In this document: piece after piece, positions 18,337-29,719 of the stretch
How positions within the stretch are numbered: the stretch's first letter is position 1
Layout: each line of letters begins with the position of its first letter
NCBI RefSeq assembly: GCF_023282985.1
Contig: NZ_JAGQDC010000004.1
Span: 248,001 to 312,000, forward strand
Source: Serratia silvae
Lineage (GTDB): Bacteria > Pseudomonadota > Gammaproteobacteria > Enterobacterales > Enterobacteriaceae
Direction: 5' to 3'
Length of the DNA stretch: 64,000 bases
Translations under genes and position numbers: made by a program
The notes under the pieces: generated by a model
Seen by the model: only the letters and a program-made list of their open reading frames with translations
Databases searched by the model: none
What the model was told of the DNA's origin: nothing

Positions 18337-20325
18337 TTAAAAGCGTGCGCTGACCCCAACATTGTACATAAATTGCTCGCCACTGCTCAAGCCGCTGGTC
18401 TGCGAAACCGTCGCAAACGCCGCCACCCGATCGCTCAGTGGCATATTCGCCCCCAAGGTCACATCCATCCAGTTTTTATCCTGGCTGGCGCTATCGCGGG
18501 TGAATGAGGTCTGGGTCGACTTCAATCCACCGCCTGCCCAGTAAACGTCATCACCAAACTGATGCTGATAGCTCACCTCCACATAAGGGTTAACCATCCC
18601 GAGCTGGCTATCTAATCGCCATCCTACAGCACCGATCTGCGAATGATAGGTCTGATCGTTGAAACGCATCGCCGTACTGTCGTCGCCATTCTCGCTATAA
18701 CCGGAGACGTTGCTGTAATCCCAGGCAAACTGCGCCATCGGCCCGGTGGTCAGATACGAAGCAATCGGGAAGTCATAACCCGCAGTAACGCGTGCACCCC
18801 ACTGCTTACCATCGGTATCGCCGGTTTCTGTACGGGTTAGCGAACCAAGCTGCATACTACGGTTAATATCGTCGTAATTCACGCGGGCATAGTGCAAATC
18901 GGCATTGAGCCATCCCTGTTCAAACAGCGTCACGGAGCTGAAGGCCGATAGCAGCACACCGCGCGCCTTATAATCGTAACGGCTGGAAGGCTGTTGATTA
19001 TCGTTGGAACCCGAGATCAGCGCACCTATCAGCCACTCATCCGTCAGTTGGTAATCCACGCCCAGCGTCAGGTTGTGCGTAGTGGCGTCGCCATCTCCGG
19101 CAACCGTATTGGCCGAGTAATCATAACGTTGCCCGGCATAGCCGCCGAACACGCCCAATGACCCCTGCGGATTACTGCTGGTGCGTAACTGCTGAAAACG
19201 GCTGTCCAGGGTGGCACGGCTATCACGCGCAAAGGCGGCGGTTGCCTGGTTGAGCGCCACCGCCTGCGCCGGACCATCCAATACCGCCTGAATATAATCG
19301 GCGATCAACTGGTGAGCCTGCGGGCTTGGGTGGAAATGGTCGGCAAACAGATAAGCCTGCTCGCTGTTAAAGCCTGGCATGGCGGAACTGCATACCGCCG
19401 AAGAAACGCCGGCAGGACAAGCCATACCGGCGGTGTTGGTAAAACCAAACTGGCCCGGATTGGCGATCGCCTCGCTGAACAGTTTGTTGACATCAACGCG
19501 CACGATATTACCGCCGCCCTGAGCCAACAGGCGATCTTCGCTCTGGTTATAAAAATCGGTAAGCTGGGCAGCCTGGGCGCTGAAGCTGTCAAAAGCCGCG
19601 CTTAGTTGGGCTGCAATGGCCTGCTGCACCAGTGGATCACTACTGGCCTGCTGTGCCGCGGCACCTAATGCCTGATGGATCGCCTGCTGGCGCGAAGCGT
19701 TATCCGGCGTGGCGATGGCATTAAGCTTGCCGTAAGCCGCCAGTATGGCCGCGCCCTGCACCGGTCCCAGCGCCTGCTGGATAATCAGCTCCATCAACAG
19801 CGGGGTTGAACCGATATTCGGCACCGTCGGCACAATCACCGTCCCGGCACCGGCGTTCAATAAAGCGTGCACCTGCGTCGCCGCAGCCAAGGCGCTGGTA
19901 TAGGCCACCTCCGGTGCGGTTGCCACATTCATCGCCGCAGCGGCCAGATCGTTGCCGCCAATCCAGTGGATATACAGACCGTCGCCGTCGGCCCTGCCGT
20001 TAACCCGGGCAAGGTAGCTTTGTACCTGATCCTCGGTGTTGTCCGCAGGGTTTAACACCGGTACGGCCACGCCACCACCGGCAGCATAGTTGTAGCCCCC
20101 GTTATCGGACGCCACCAGCGCGGCGCCAATGCGCTGGCCCAGTATTTCGTCATACAGCTGATGTTGGTGGCTGTCATAGGTGAAGCGGCCGTTATTGCCG
20201 GTATCACTCAGGCTATCGCCAAACACGTAAAGTTGATCATAGGCTTGCGCCGTAGCACTGAGGCAAAGAGCTAAAGCCACGGCAAGCACCGTTGGAGCGT
20301 GCTTACCCTGTTTTTTCAGAGGCAT
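18337..20325 (-). CDS. Autotransporter GDSL esterase/lipase (EstA/ApeE-like)
   Basis: 662 residues. The signal peptide (about 1-28, ending ATAQA) is followed by an SGNH/GDSL hydrolase passenger: block I YVFGDSLSDTGNNGRF with the Ser nucleophile, block III HWIGGNDLAAAA, and block V LFADHFHPSPQAH with the Asp-His pair. From about residue 385 a type V autotransporter beta-barrel ends in ...NVGVSARF with the terminal Phe expected of outer-membrane proteins. The family places a lipolytic esterase on the cell surface. The start has AGGAG upstream. Substrate specificity cannot be read from sequence. Confidence 0.92.
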   Translation of the reverse strand: MPLKKQGKHAPTVLAVALALCLSATAQAYDQLYVFGDSLSDTGNNGRFTYDSHQHQLYDEILGQRIGAALVASDNGGYNYAAGGGVAVPVLNPADNTEDQVQSYLARVNGRADGDGLYIHWIGGNDLAAAAMNVATAPEVAYTSALAAATQVHALLNAGAGTVIVPTVPNIGSTPLLMELIIQQALGPVQGAAILAAYGKLNAIATPDNASRQQAIHQALGAAAQQASSDPLVQQAIAAQLSAAFDSFSAQAAQLTDFYNQSEDRLLAQGGGNIVRVDVNKLFSEAIANPGQFGFTNTAGMACPAGVSSAVCSSAMPGFNSEQAYLFADHFHPSPQAHQLIADYIQAVLDGPAQAVALNQATAAFARDSRATLDSRFQQLRTSSNPQGSLGVFGGYAGQRYDYSANTVAGDGDATTHNLTLGVDYQLTDEWLIGALISGSNDNQQPSSRYDYKARGVLLSAFSSVTLFEQGWLNADLHYARVNYDDINRSMQLGSLTRTETGDTDGKQWGARVTAGYDFPIASYLTTGPMAQFAWDYSNVSGYSENGDDSTAMRFNDQTYHSQIGAVGWRLDSQLGMVNPYVEVSYQHQFGDDVYWAGGGLKSTQTSFTRDSASQDKNWMDVTLGANMPLSDRVAAFATVSQTSGLSSGEQFMYNVGVSARF

Positions 20326-20383
20326 AAATAGACTCCTGAGAGTCAGAAATAGAGGAAATCTGAGACTGCTGACAAACTATGAC

Positions 20384-20403
20384 GGGCGCAGTATGCAGCG
20401 CCC
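20384..20403. repeat. Small GGGCGC/GCGCCC hairpin repeat
   Basis: GGGCGC-agtatgca-GCGCCC followed by CTACGG. Similar short hairpins occur at 44393-44410, 54653-54674 and 58964-58982, suggesting a dispersed family. Confidence 0.5.
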
Positions 20404-20482
20404 CTACGGTCGAACCTGTGCGACCTATTGCCACTTTGTCATCATTCTCAATCACTGTTCTTATCGTTGGCCAATCTCGCTT

Positions 20483-20610
20483 TATACCCTATGGATTTCA
20501 AGTTGCAGCTAGGCGACAAGCTATCTCATCCCCAGGAGCTTACGTTTGGTAAGTGACTGGGGTGAGATAGCGCAGGTAACAACGCTGCAGCTTGAAAGAC
20601 GACGGGTATA
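20483..20610 (+). repeat. ERIC element, full length
   Basis: 128-bp imperfect palindrome from TATACCCTATGGATTTCAAG to CTTGAAAGACGACGGGTATA. The core (CCCCAGGAGCTTAC ... GTAAGTGACTGGGGTGAG) matches the enterobacterial repetitive intergenic consensus. It lies between divergent estA-like and tag genes. Nearly identical to the copy at 41425-41554. Confidence 0.9.
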
Positions 20611-20741
20611 GCTATGTAGTAAATATTGCGGGATTTCACATAACGTCAAGGCGGTAGACGATAAATCGCTCAAAGGGTTGCCAAGCAGGCAGCTTCCGGC
20701 GATGATTACCTGTAAATAAATACAGCACAAGGAGTCTCAGC

Positions 20742-21314
20742 ATGGCCAACGAACGTTGCGGTTGGGTTACCGCCGATCCGTTATATCTTGAGTATCATGA
20801 CCAGGAATGGGGCGTCCCCACCACCAACGCACGCGAGCTGTTCGAAATGCTGTGCCTGGAAGGTCAGCAGGCCGGTCTTTCCTGGATCACCGTGCTGAAA
20901 AAACGTGAAAACTATCGCCGTGCCTTCCACAACTTCGATCCACAGCGCATCGCCGCCATGACCGAGCAAGACGTGGCAACGCTGATGCAAGACAGCGGCA
21001 TCATCCGCCATCGCGGCAAAATCGAGGCCATTATCAACAACGCCAAAGCCTATCTGGCGATGGAGACAGCCGGAGAGGATTTTGTCACCTTTATCTGGCA
21101 GTTCGTCACCGGCAAGCCGCTGCTCAATCACTGGCAGGCGCTAGGGGAAGTCCCCGCCAAAACCGAACAGTCCGATGCCTTGTCCAAGGCATTGAAAAAG
21201 CGCGGCTTTAAATTTATCGGCTCAACTACCTGCTATGCCTTTATGCAGGCCAGCGGCCTGGTGAACGATCATCTCACCGGTTGCTTCTGCCACCCAAAGC
21301 AGCGTCAGGCATGA
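20742..21314 (+). CDS. tag: DNA-3-methyladenine glycosylase I
   Basis: 190 residues, matching Tag. It removes 3-methyladenine from alkylated DNA in base-excision repair. Family landmarks are the N-terminal RCGWVTADPLYLEYHDQEWG, with the zinc-ligand Cys and His, LCLEGQQAGLSWITVLKKRE with the catalytic-region Glu, and a C-terminal zinc-binding GCFCHPK. AAGGAG precedes the ATG. The stop overlaps the next ATG (ATGA), so tag and yiaC are translationally coupled, as in E. coli. Confidence 0.97.
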   Translation: MANERCGWVTADPLYLEYHDQEWGVPTTNARELFEMLCLEGQQAGLSWITVLKKRENYRRAFHNFDPQRIAAMTEQDVATLMQDSGIIRHRGKIEAIINNAKAYLAMETAGEDFVTFIWQFVTGKPLLNHWQALGEVPAKTEQSDALSKALKKRGFKFIGSTTCYAFMQASGLVNDHLTGCFCHPKQRQA

Positions 21315-21757
21315 TCCGCACCGCCGTTCCGGCCGATATCGAGCCGCTGATGACGTTGTGGCTGGCAAGCACCACCCAGGCCCATCCATTTATCGCGGCC
21401 GATTATTGGCAGCAAACCGCAAAGTTGGTGCGTGAAAGCTATCTGCCACGCGCTAAAACCTGGGTTTATCTGCACAACCAGCAGATCGCCGGTTTTATCA
21501 GCGTGCTGGATGAACGCTTCGTGGGCGCGCTGTTTGTTGATGAGCGCTTCCATGGCCAAGGCGTCGGTGCCGCGCTGATGGAGCGCGTGCAACAACAGCA
21601 CGGCTGGCTAAGCCTGGAGGTGTACGAGCAGAATCTGCGGGCCTGCGCCTTTTACCGCAAGCTTGGGTTCAGTGAGGTGCAACGCCAGTTCAATCAGGAA
21701 ACCCAGGCCCATACGCTGATCATGAACTGGGCCGTCGCCGAACTGCGCTACCCCTGA
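21311..21757 (+). CDS. yiaC: GNAT N-acetyltransferase YiaC
   Basis: 148 residues, GNAT fold, aligning with E. coli YiaC (a protein-lysine acetyltransferase). The start MIRTAVPADIEPLMTLWLAS at 21311 overlaps the tag stop; an earlier in-frame ATG at 21281 lies inside tag. The acetyl-CoA loop is in DERFHGQGVGAALMERV, with the C-terminal LEVYEQNLRACAFYRKLGF. Same order as the E. coli tag-yiaC pair. Confidence 0.92.
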   Translation: MIRTAVPADIEPLMTLWLASTTQAHPFIAADYWQQTAKLVRESYLPRAKTWVYLHNQQIAGFISVLDERFVGALFVDERFHGQGVGAALMERVQQQHGWLSLEVYEQNLRACAFYRKLGFSEVQRQFNQETQAHTLIMNWAVAELRYP

Positions 21758-21833
21758 AGAGGCGGCGGGCGGGCTTTGTCATCCCTCCCCGCTTCTGGTA
21801 CTTTGGCAGCCAACCTTGTCAACGAGATCCAGC

Positions 21834-22565
21834 ATGTTTACCCATATCGCCTTATCCAAACTCAACGGTCTCGAGTTGATGGTGTACAACTACGTCATCA
21901 AAAATAAGGACAAGGTCATGTATATGACCATTCGCGAACTGGCGGATGGTGCCAAGGTCTCCACCACCACGGTATTGCGCTTTTGTAAGAAAATGAATTT
22001 CAGCGGCTATTCGGAATTCCGTATTCGCTTTAAACTCTATCTGGAACAGGAAGACAAGCTGCTGTTAACCTCCGGCGTCAGTGAAATTGTCAGCTTCTTC
22101 AAGAGTATTAACAATGAAGAGTTTGAACAGTTAATTACGGATGCGACAGCACACATTACCGCCGCAGAACGGATCATCTTTGTCGGGGCGGGAACATCCG
22201 GCACATTAGGTAAGTACGGCGCTCGTTTTTTCTCTAACGTTGGTAAATTCAGTAATTATATCGATGACCCTTATTATCCTATCAGCAGCGATATGTATAA
22301 AAACGCGGTAGCCATTATTTTATCGGTTTCTGGAGAAACGCCGGAAATTCTCAAACTGGCCAGCCAATTTAGCCTGCATAACTGTAAGATCGTCAGCATT
22401 ACCAACAGCGAAACCTCTTCACTGGCGCGTATGGCAGACTTTAACCTCTCTTACCACATGCCGCAAATCCGCATTGCCAGCGAGTACGATATCACTACCC
22501 AGGTACCGGTGATGTATATGTTGGAGGCGATAGGGAAAAAGCTGGCCAAAAGTCTCGGCCATTAA
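21834..22565 (+). CDS. RpiR family transcriptional regulator of the adjacent PTS genes
   Basis: 243 residues. The N-terminal RpiR-type HTH (about 1-75) contains MTIRELADGAKVSTTTVLRF and FCKKMNFSGYSEFRIRF. A C-terminal SIS domain (about 100-240) contains RIIFVGAGTSGTLGKYGARF and ILSVSGETPEILKLA, expected to bind a phosphosugar. The ATG at 21834 has GAGA upstream; a TTG at 21816 is the longer alternative. It is followed by PTS and phospho-glycosidase genes on the same strand, so it is very likely their regulator; the effector would be the imported phosphorylated glycoside. Confidence 0.9.
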   Translation: MFTHIALSKLNGLELMVYNYVIKNKDKVMYMTIRELADGAKVSTTTVLRFCKKMNFSGYSEFRIRFKLYLEQEDKLLLTSGVSEIVSFFKSINNEEFEQLITDATAHITAAERIIFVGAGTSGTLGKYGARFFSNVGKFSNYIDDPYYPISSDMYKNAVAIILSVSGETPEILKLASQFSLHNCKIVSITNSETSSLARMADFNLSYHMPQIRIASEYDITTQVPVMYMLEAIGKKLAKSLGH

Positions 22566-22742
22566 TTTCTTTAGTTAAAACACATTAAATAACACCCTGT
22601 TTTTTTAATGTGACAAATCACTTTTTCGTCGTTTTGTTATATCGTGACTTCCTCATCTTATTTGCTACTATCCCTTCAGCTATAACCCAAACACTGACAT
22701 TAAAGCCCGATATATCTGTACCTCATAGATGGAGTTACGTTG
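22566..22742 (+). promoter_or_regulatory. Regulatory gap before the PTS gene
   Basis: A 177-bp AT-rich region with an 8-bp inverted repeat CACATTAA (22581-22588) / TTAATGTG (22605-22612), followed by gacaaatcac, which partly resembles a CRP half-site. Candidate operator for the RpiR protein. GGAG at 22731-22734 serves the ATG at 22743. Confidence 0.4.
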
Positions 22743-25714
<2,972 letters not shown>

Positions 25715-25725
25715 CCGCATCTCAT

Positions 25726-25754
25726 CGGGGCGGAACTCTCCGCCCCGTATTTTT
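25726..25754 (+). terminator. Terminator of the PTS/phospho-glucosidase operon
   Basis: 9-bp stem CGGGGCGGA / TCCGCCCCG with an ACTC loop, followed by TATTTTT, starting 12 nt after the stop codon. Confidence 0.93.
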
Positions 25755-26000
25755 CCGAAAGATCTATTACTCCCGCATTAATTCAGTTTGTTCTGGTTCC
25801 CAAGCGGCGATTTGGCGGCTATCTTCCGGCCAGCCTGGCTTACTGGTTTATAATTTGTCACGATTTTTACCGGAACTGCTGGCCAAAAGGTACGTCATAG
25901 TTACGCGGCCCGTTTGGGGCTCGCGGCTGAATGCCGATGATTTAGCGCCTCCAGTTTGGAGTAGCGCACGCAGATATCCCTGTTCTTAAAGGAACTAACA

Positions 26001-26663
26001 ATGAAAAAACGCATTGCGATAATTGCTGGTGCGGTAGCCGTTGCCATGACGCTATCGGCTTGTACCACCAACCCTTACACCGGGGAGTCAGAAGCCAGCA
26101 AAGCCGGTATTGGCGCTGGCGTTGGCGCAGCCCTAGGTGCCGGTATCGGCATGATCTCTTCATCGAAAAAAGACCGTGGTAAAGGTGCGCTGATCGGCGC
26201 CGCCGCCGGTGCCGCATTGGGCGGTGGGGCCGGATACTACATGGACGTGCAGGAAGCCAAGCTACGCGACAAAATGAGAGGCACCGGCGTTAGCGTCACC
26301 CGTCAGGGCGATAATATCGTGCTGAACATGCCGAACAACGTGACCTTCGATACCGACAGCAGCACGCTGAAACCGGCAGGTGCCAACACCCTGACCGGCG
26401 TGGCAATGGTGCTGAAAGAGTATGAAAAAACCGCCGTTAACGTGGTGGGTTACACCGACAGCACCGGGGCTCGCGCGCATAATATGACGCTGTCCCAGCA
26501 ACGTGCAGACGGTGTGGCTGGCGCGCTGATCACCCAAGGGGTCGCCGCCAACCGCATCCGCTCAACCGGTGCTGGCCCAGATAACCCGATTGCCTCCAAC
26601 AGCACCACCGAAGGCAAGGCGCAAAACCGCCGCGTTGAGATCACCCTCAGCCCACTGCAGTAA
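26001..26663 (+). CDS. yiaD: OmpA-family lipoprotein YiaD
   Basis: 220 residues matching E. coli YiaD. The signal sequence ends in lipobox LSAC (Cys about residue 21). A glycine-zipper region follows (AGIGAGVGAALGAGIG, AAAGAALGGGAGYYMD). The C-terminal OmpA-like peptidoglycan-binding domain (about 110-215) contains VVGYTDSTGARAHN, LSQQRADGVAGALI and KAQNRRVEITL. It is an outer-membrane lipoprotein bound to the cell wall; E. coli YiaD suppresses bamD defects. GGAAC ribosome binding site. Part of the conserved tag-yiaC-yiaD-ghrB neighbourhood. Confidence 0.95.
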   Translation: MKKRIAIIAGAVAVAMTLSACTTNPYTGESEASKAGIGAGVGAALGAGIGMISSSKKDRGKGALIGAAAGAALGGGAGYYMDVQEAKLRDKMRGTGVSVTRQGDNIVLNMPNNVTFDTDSSTLKPAGANTLTGVAMVLKEYEKTAVNVVGYTDSTGARAHNMTLSQQRADGVAGALITQGVAANRIRSTGAGPDNPIASNSTTEGKAQNRRVEITLSPLQ

Positions 26664-26692
26664 TACCGTGCGGGGTCCTGACCCCGCCGGTA
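26664..26692. terminator. Hairpin after yiaD
   Basis: TACCG-t-GCGGGGT-cctg-ACCCCGC-CGGTA starts right after the stop codon. It is a very stable stem but lacks a T tract, so termination or 3'-end protection is inferred. Confidence 0.6.
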
Positions 26693-26791
26693 CACATATC
26701 CTGCCACAGCCCACATCCTGACACGGGTCATTTCCGGCGTTATGCCGGGTGTGTTAGTCTCCTTGGCATTGAACCGCAGGGGAGATTGGCT

Positions 26792-27826
26792 GTGAGCAGT
26801 GATAAAGCAACGCGCGCCTCAGGGCGCGCCACCATCAGTGATGTGGCAAAACACGCCCAAACCGGCAAAACCAGCGTGTCGCGCTATCTCAATGGTGAAC
26901 AACACCTGCTCTCCGACGCCCTCAAACAGCGTATCGACATCGCGATCCAGCAGCTCGACTATCGCCCAAGCCAGATGGCACGTAGCCTGAAGGGCGGACA
27001 AACGCGGCTGATCGGCCTGATCATCGCCGATATCACCAATCCCTATTCCGTCGACGTGATGCGCGGAATCGAAGCCGCCTGCCGCCTGCATGGCTTTACC
27101 CTGCTGGTTTGTAACACCAATAACGAGATCAATCAGGAACAGCACTACCTACAGTTGCTGAGCAGCTACCGGGTGGAAGGGATTGTGGTGAACGCCGTCG
27201 GGATGCGTGAAGATGCGCTCTCCATGCTGCAACAGTCGATGCTGCCGATGGTACTGATCGACCGTAAAATTCCCGACTTTGCCTGCGACGTTGTGGGTTT
27301 GAATAACCACGAGGCAACCACCGCAGCGACGGAGCACCTGTTGCAACAGGGTTTCGAGGCTATCCTGTTCCTCAGTGAGCCGATTGGCACCGTGAATACC
27401 CGGCTTGAGCGTCTACACGCCTTTCGCCAGACCATGGCCAAACATCCCGATTTATCCGCCGAACAGGCCGAAACCCCGTTAAACGACAGCGAAAAGCTGG
27501 CAACGGTATTACAGACCTTCAACACTCACCATCGCGGAATGCGCAAAGCGGTGATTTCCGCCAACGGTGCCTTAACGCTGCAAGTTGCGCGCGCCATGCG
27601 CCACCTGGGTATGCAGTGGGGCAACGATATCGGCCTGCTTGGGTTTGACGAATTGGATTGGGCCGAACTGGCCGGGGTGGGGATCACCACCCTGAAACAG
27701 CCCACCTACCAGATAGGGCACACTGCGTTGGAACTGCTGGTAAAGCGTATCCAGGGTCTCGATGCTCCCGTCAGCGAGCGGCTATTCTCCGGTGAGCTGA
27801 TCGTTCGTGGTTCCACCCTGCGTTGA
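26792..27826 (+). CDS. LacI-family repressor, PtxS-like, of the 2-ketogluconate operon
   Basis: 344 residues. LacI-type HTH is near the N-terminus (ATISDVAKHAQTGKTSVSRY), then a hinge (YRPSQMARSLKGG) and a periplasmic-binding-protein-like effector domain (LIGLIIADITNPYSVDVMRG; LLGFDELDWAELAGVGITTL). The GTG at 26792 is preferred because AGGGGAG at 26778-26784 gives good spacing; TTG at 26786 is too close. Pseudomonas PtxS represses kgu genes and responds to 2-ketogluconate. A matching palindrome precedes kguE here, 1.8 kb away beyond mobile-element DNA. The C-terminus looks complete despite the adjacent insertion. Confidence 0.88.
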   Translation: MSSDKATRASGRATISDVAKHAQTGKTSVSRYLNGEQHLLSDALKQRIDIAIQQLDYRPSQMARSLKGGQTRLIGLIIADITNPYSVDVMRGIEAACRLHGFTLLVCNTNNEINQEQHYLQLLSSYRVEGIVVNAVGMREDALSMLQQSMLPMVLIDRKIPDFACDVVGLNNHEATTAATEHLLQQGFEAILFLSEPIGTVNTRLERLHAFRQTMAKHPDLSAEQAETPLNDSEKLATVLQTFNTHHRGMRKAVISANGALTLQVARAMRHLGMQWGNDIGLLGFDELDWAELAGVGITTLKQPTYQIGHTALELLVKRIQGLDAPVSERLFSGELIVRGSTLR

Positions 27827-27917
27827 CCCCTTCGCCAGTTTATACCCTTCGATGATATCCTGAAGCTTGAACCATGCCTCCCACATCACTACCCATCCTG
27901 CTCGTCCCGTTCTTTTA
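27827..27917 (-). pseudogene. Remnant: C-terminal end of a Tn5/IS50-like transposase
   Basis: On the minus strand, 27917 down to about 27827 translates as KRTGRAGWVVMWEAWFKLQD followed by IIEGYKLAKG. This corresponds to the last about 40 residues of Tn5 transposase (SKRTG.ASWGALWEGWEALQ...). The reading frame begins exactly at the border of the Tn3-type inverted repeat. The matching N-terminus lies on the far side of that element. The outer IS end expected on this side was not found. Confidence 0.75.
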
Positions 27918-27950
27918 GGGGTCTGACGCTCAATGGAACGAAAACTCACG

Positions 27951-27955
<5 letters not shown>
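27918..27955 (+). repeat. Left 38-bp Tn3-type terminal inverted repeat
   Basis: GGGGTCTGACGCTCAATGGA at the outer end and AAAACTCACGTTAAG at the inner end. One base differs from the canonical Tn3 repeat (A for G in CTCAgTGG). Confidence 0.93.
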
Positions 27956-28671
<716 letters not shown>

Positions 28672-28824
28672 AGAATCCTGTCTTATACGGCATGGTTGCG
28701 GAAAAGCATTTGTAATCTGCCAATATTCCTTTTTATTTTAAAAGAAACCTGAGCGTTTTTTGAAAGAAATCAGCATAAAAATAATGGTATTTATATATTA
28801 ATGATTTTTTATAACAGTTAATCC

Positions 28825-29100
28825 ATGGAGTATTATAAACACATGATAAGCACAACAAATAATTCACAATCTCGCCTAGTGGAAATTGAAAAAACTCTCA
28901 AAAGTGAAAAACCACGTCAAATAAAGCCTTTTTTTTCATCCACTTTGGGCGGTAACCTTCTCAAGGTTACAAATCATAATGGTAGTAGTTTTGTTATGGC
29001 TATGCCCCGCGGTGACTCTCCTATTATTGAGGGGCTGGCGGCTCGCAAAGCAGAAGCAAATTCATTTAATAACGCCTTTTCACGTTTAGTGATTGAGTGA
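28825..29100 (+). CDS. Uncharacterised passenger ORF of the Tn3-family derivative
   Basis: 91 codons (85 if started at the ATG at 28843, which has GGAG 12 nt upstream). The protein is Ser/Asn/Lys-rich with SQSRLVEIEKTLKSEKPRQI, FFSSTLGGNLLKVTNHNGSS and AMPRGDSPIIEGLAARKAEA. No signal peptide or membrane segment is visible and I do not recognise the family. It is more AT-rich than chromosomal genes around it. It is the only cargo of the element besides tnpR. Confidence 0.5.
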   Translation: MEYYKHMISTTNNSQSRLVEIEKTLKSEKPRQIKPFFSSTLGGNLLKVTNHNGSSFVMAMPRGDSPIIEGLAARKAEANSFNNAFSRLVIE

Positions 29101-29297
29101 ATTTTATCTTTTGGCGCGTAAAATACACGATTTAATAAACCATTTTTCTTTGCGTTAACTTAAAATAATGAGCCCTCCTCAATTTAAGTTAGCGTAGTAG
29201 ATGCCAGATAAAATTTATCTGGCAATTCTAACGTCCATTCGCATTGTAACAAACCAGTATTGTTCATCTCCTCCGTGATGATTTGTGTCGAAAATTG

Positions 29298-29335
29298 CTT
29301 AACGTGAGTTTTCGTTCCACTGAGCGTCAGCCCCC
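29298..29335 (-). repeat. Right 38-bp Tn3-type terminal inverted repeat
   Basis: CTTAACGTGAGTTTTCGTTC at the inner end and CACTGAGCGTCAGCCCCC at the outer end. It is inverted relative to the left copy. One change (C for A) is near the tip. Confidence 0.93.
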
Positions 29336-29462
29336 TAGAAAGTCCTGTTTTTTTAGCCAACGAGGCAGTGAGGTGTACGAGACGCAGAGTTCGCCGATAG
29401 TCGCCAAGTTGAGCGAGTCCAAAAGTGTCGTTAGCCCATGAATAACAATCAGAAAGCACCAT
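29336..29462 (-). pseudogene. Remnant: N-terminal end of a Tn5/IS50-like (IS4 family) transposase
   Basis: From the ATG at 29462 the minus strand reads MVLSDCYSWANDTFGLAQLG, DYRRTLRLVHLTASLAKKTG. This parallels the Tn5 transposase start (WAKSVFSSAALGDPRRTARLVNVAAQLAKYSGK). Coding ends after about 42 codons at the Tn3-type inverted repeat. The C-terminal end of the same kind of protein is on the other side of the repeat element, so about 390 codons are missing. Confidence 0.78.
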
Positions 29463-29525
29463 ACTAAAAACCGAAGAAGAGGAGAATATAAAGAGAGATC
29501 AGCAGATGGGGAAAAGGTTCAAAAA

Positions 29526-29566
29526 TTCCCCGATTTTCGCATCGGGGAAATGTGTATAAGAGACAG
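29526..29566 (-). mobile_element. IS50-like outer end with protective hairpin
   Basis: The 19 bp at 29548-29566 end in TGTGTATAAGAGACAG and match the Tn5-type transposon end at nearly every position. Just inside is a 9-bp stem (TTCCCCGAT at 29526-29534 / ATCGGGGAA at 29541-29549). Read toward the transposase gene it is followed by TTTTT, forming a terminator against outside transcription, a known design in IS10/IS50. Confidence 0.75.
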
Positions 29567-29594
29567 CCCTGTGGGAGAGGGTCGGGGTGAGGGC
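29567..29594 (-). repeat. CCCTCACCC-type dispersed repeat next to the IS end
   Basis: CCCTGTGGGAGAGGGTCGGG then GTGAGGGCC is the inverted form of the CCCTCACCC.ACCCTCTCCC motif also present near 5250 and 63490. It directly abuts the IS end. Confidence 0.6.
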
Positions 29595-29611
29595 CGTTTT
29601 TTAACCAACTC

Positions 29612-29666
29612 CGTGATTGCGATCATAGTTCTGCATGCTGCTGCTTTTCAATGGAACCGGTTCCAT
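29612..29666 (+). promoter_or_regulatory. kgu operon control region: CRP-like site and PtxS-type operator
   Basis: CGTGAttgcgaTCATA (29612-29627) resembles a CRP site. ATGGAACCGGTTCCAT (29651-29666) is a perfect 16-bp palindrome typical of LacI/GalR-family operators and close to the reported PtxS operator TGAAACCGGTTTCA. It lies 54 bp before the kguE start. Confidence 0.75.
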
Positions 29667-29719
29667 TTAACGTTACGACAACAGTAGCGGTGGTGATACG
29701 TCACCTCAGGAGCCAAAAG

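Noticed and set aside
29548..29566. Possible library-adapter contamination, because the sequence matches the Tn5-type transposon end
   Set aside because: It is contiguous with a terminator hairpin and the N-terminus of a Tn5-like transposase in the correct orientation and spacing, so a natural IS end is the better explanation.
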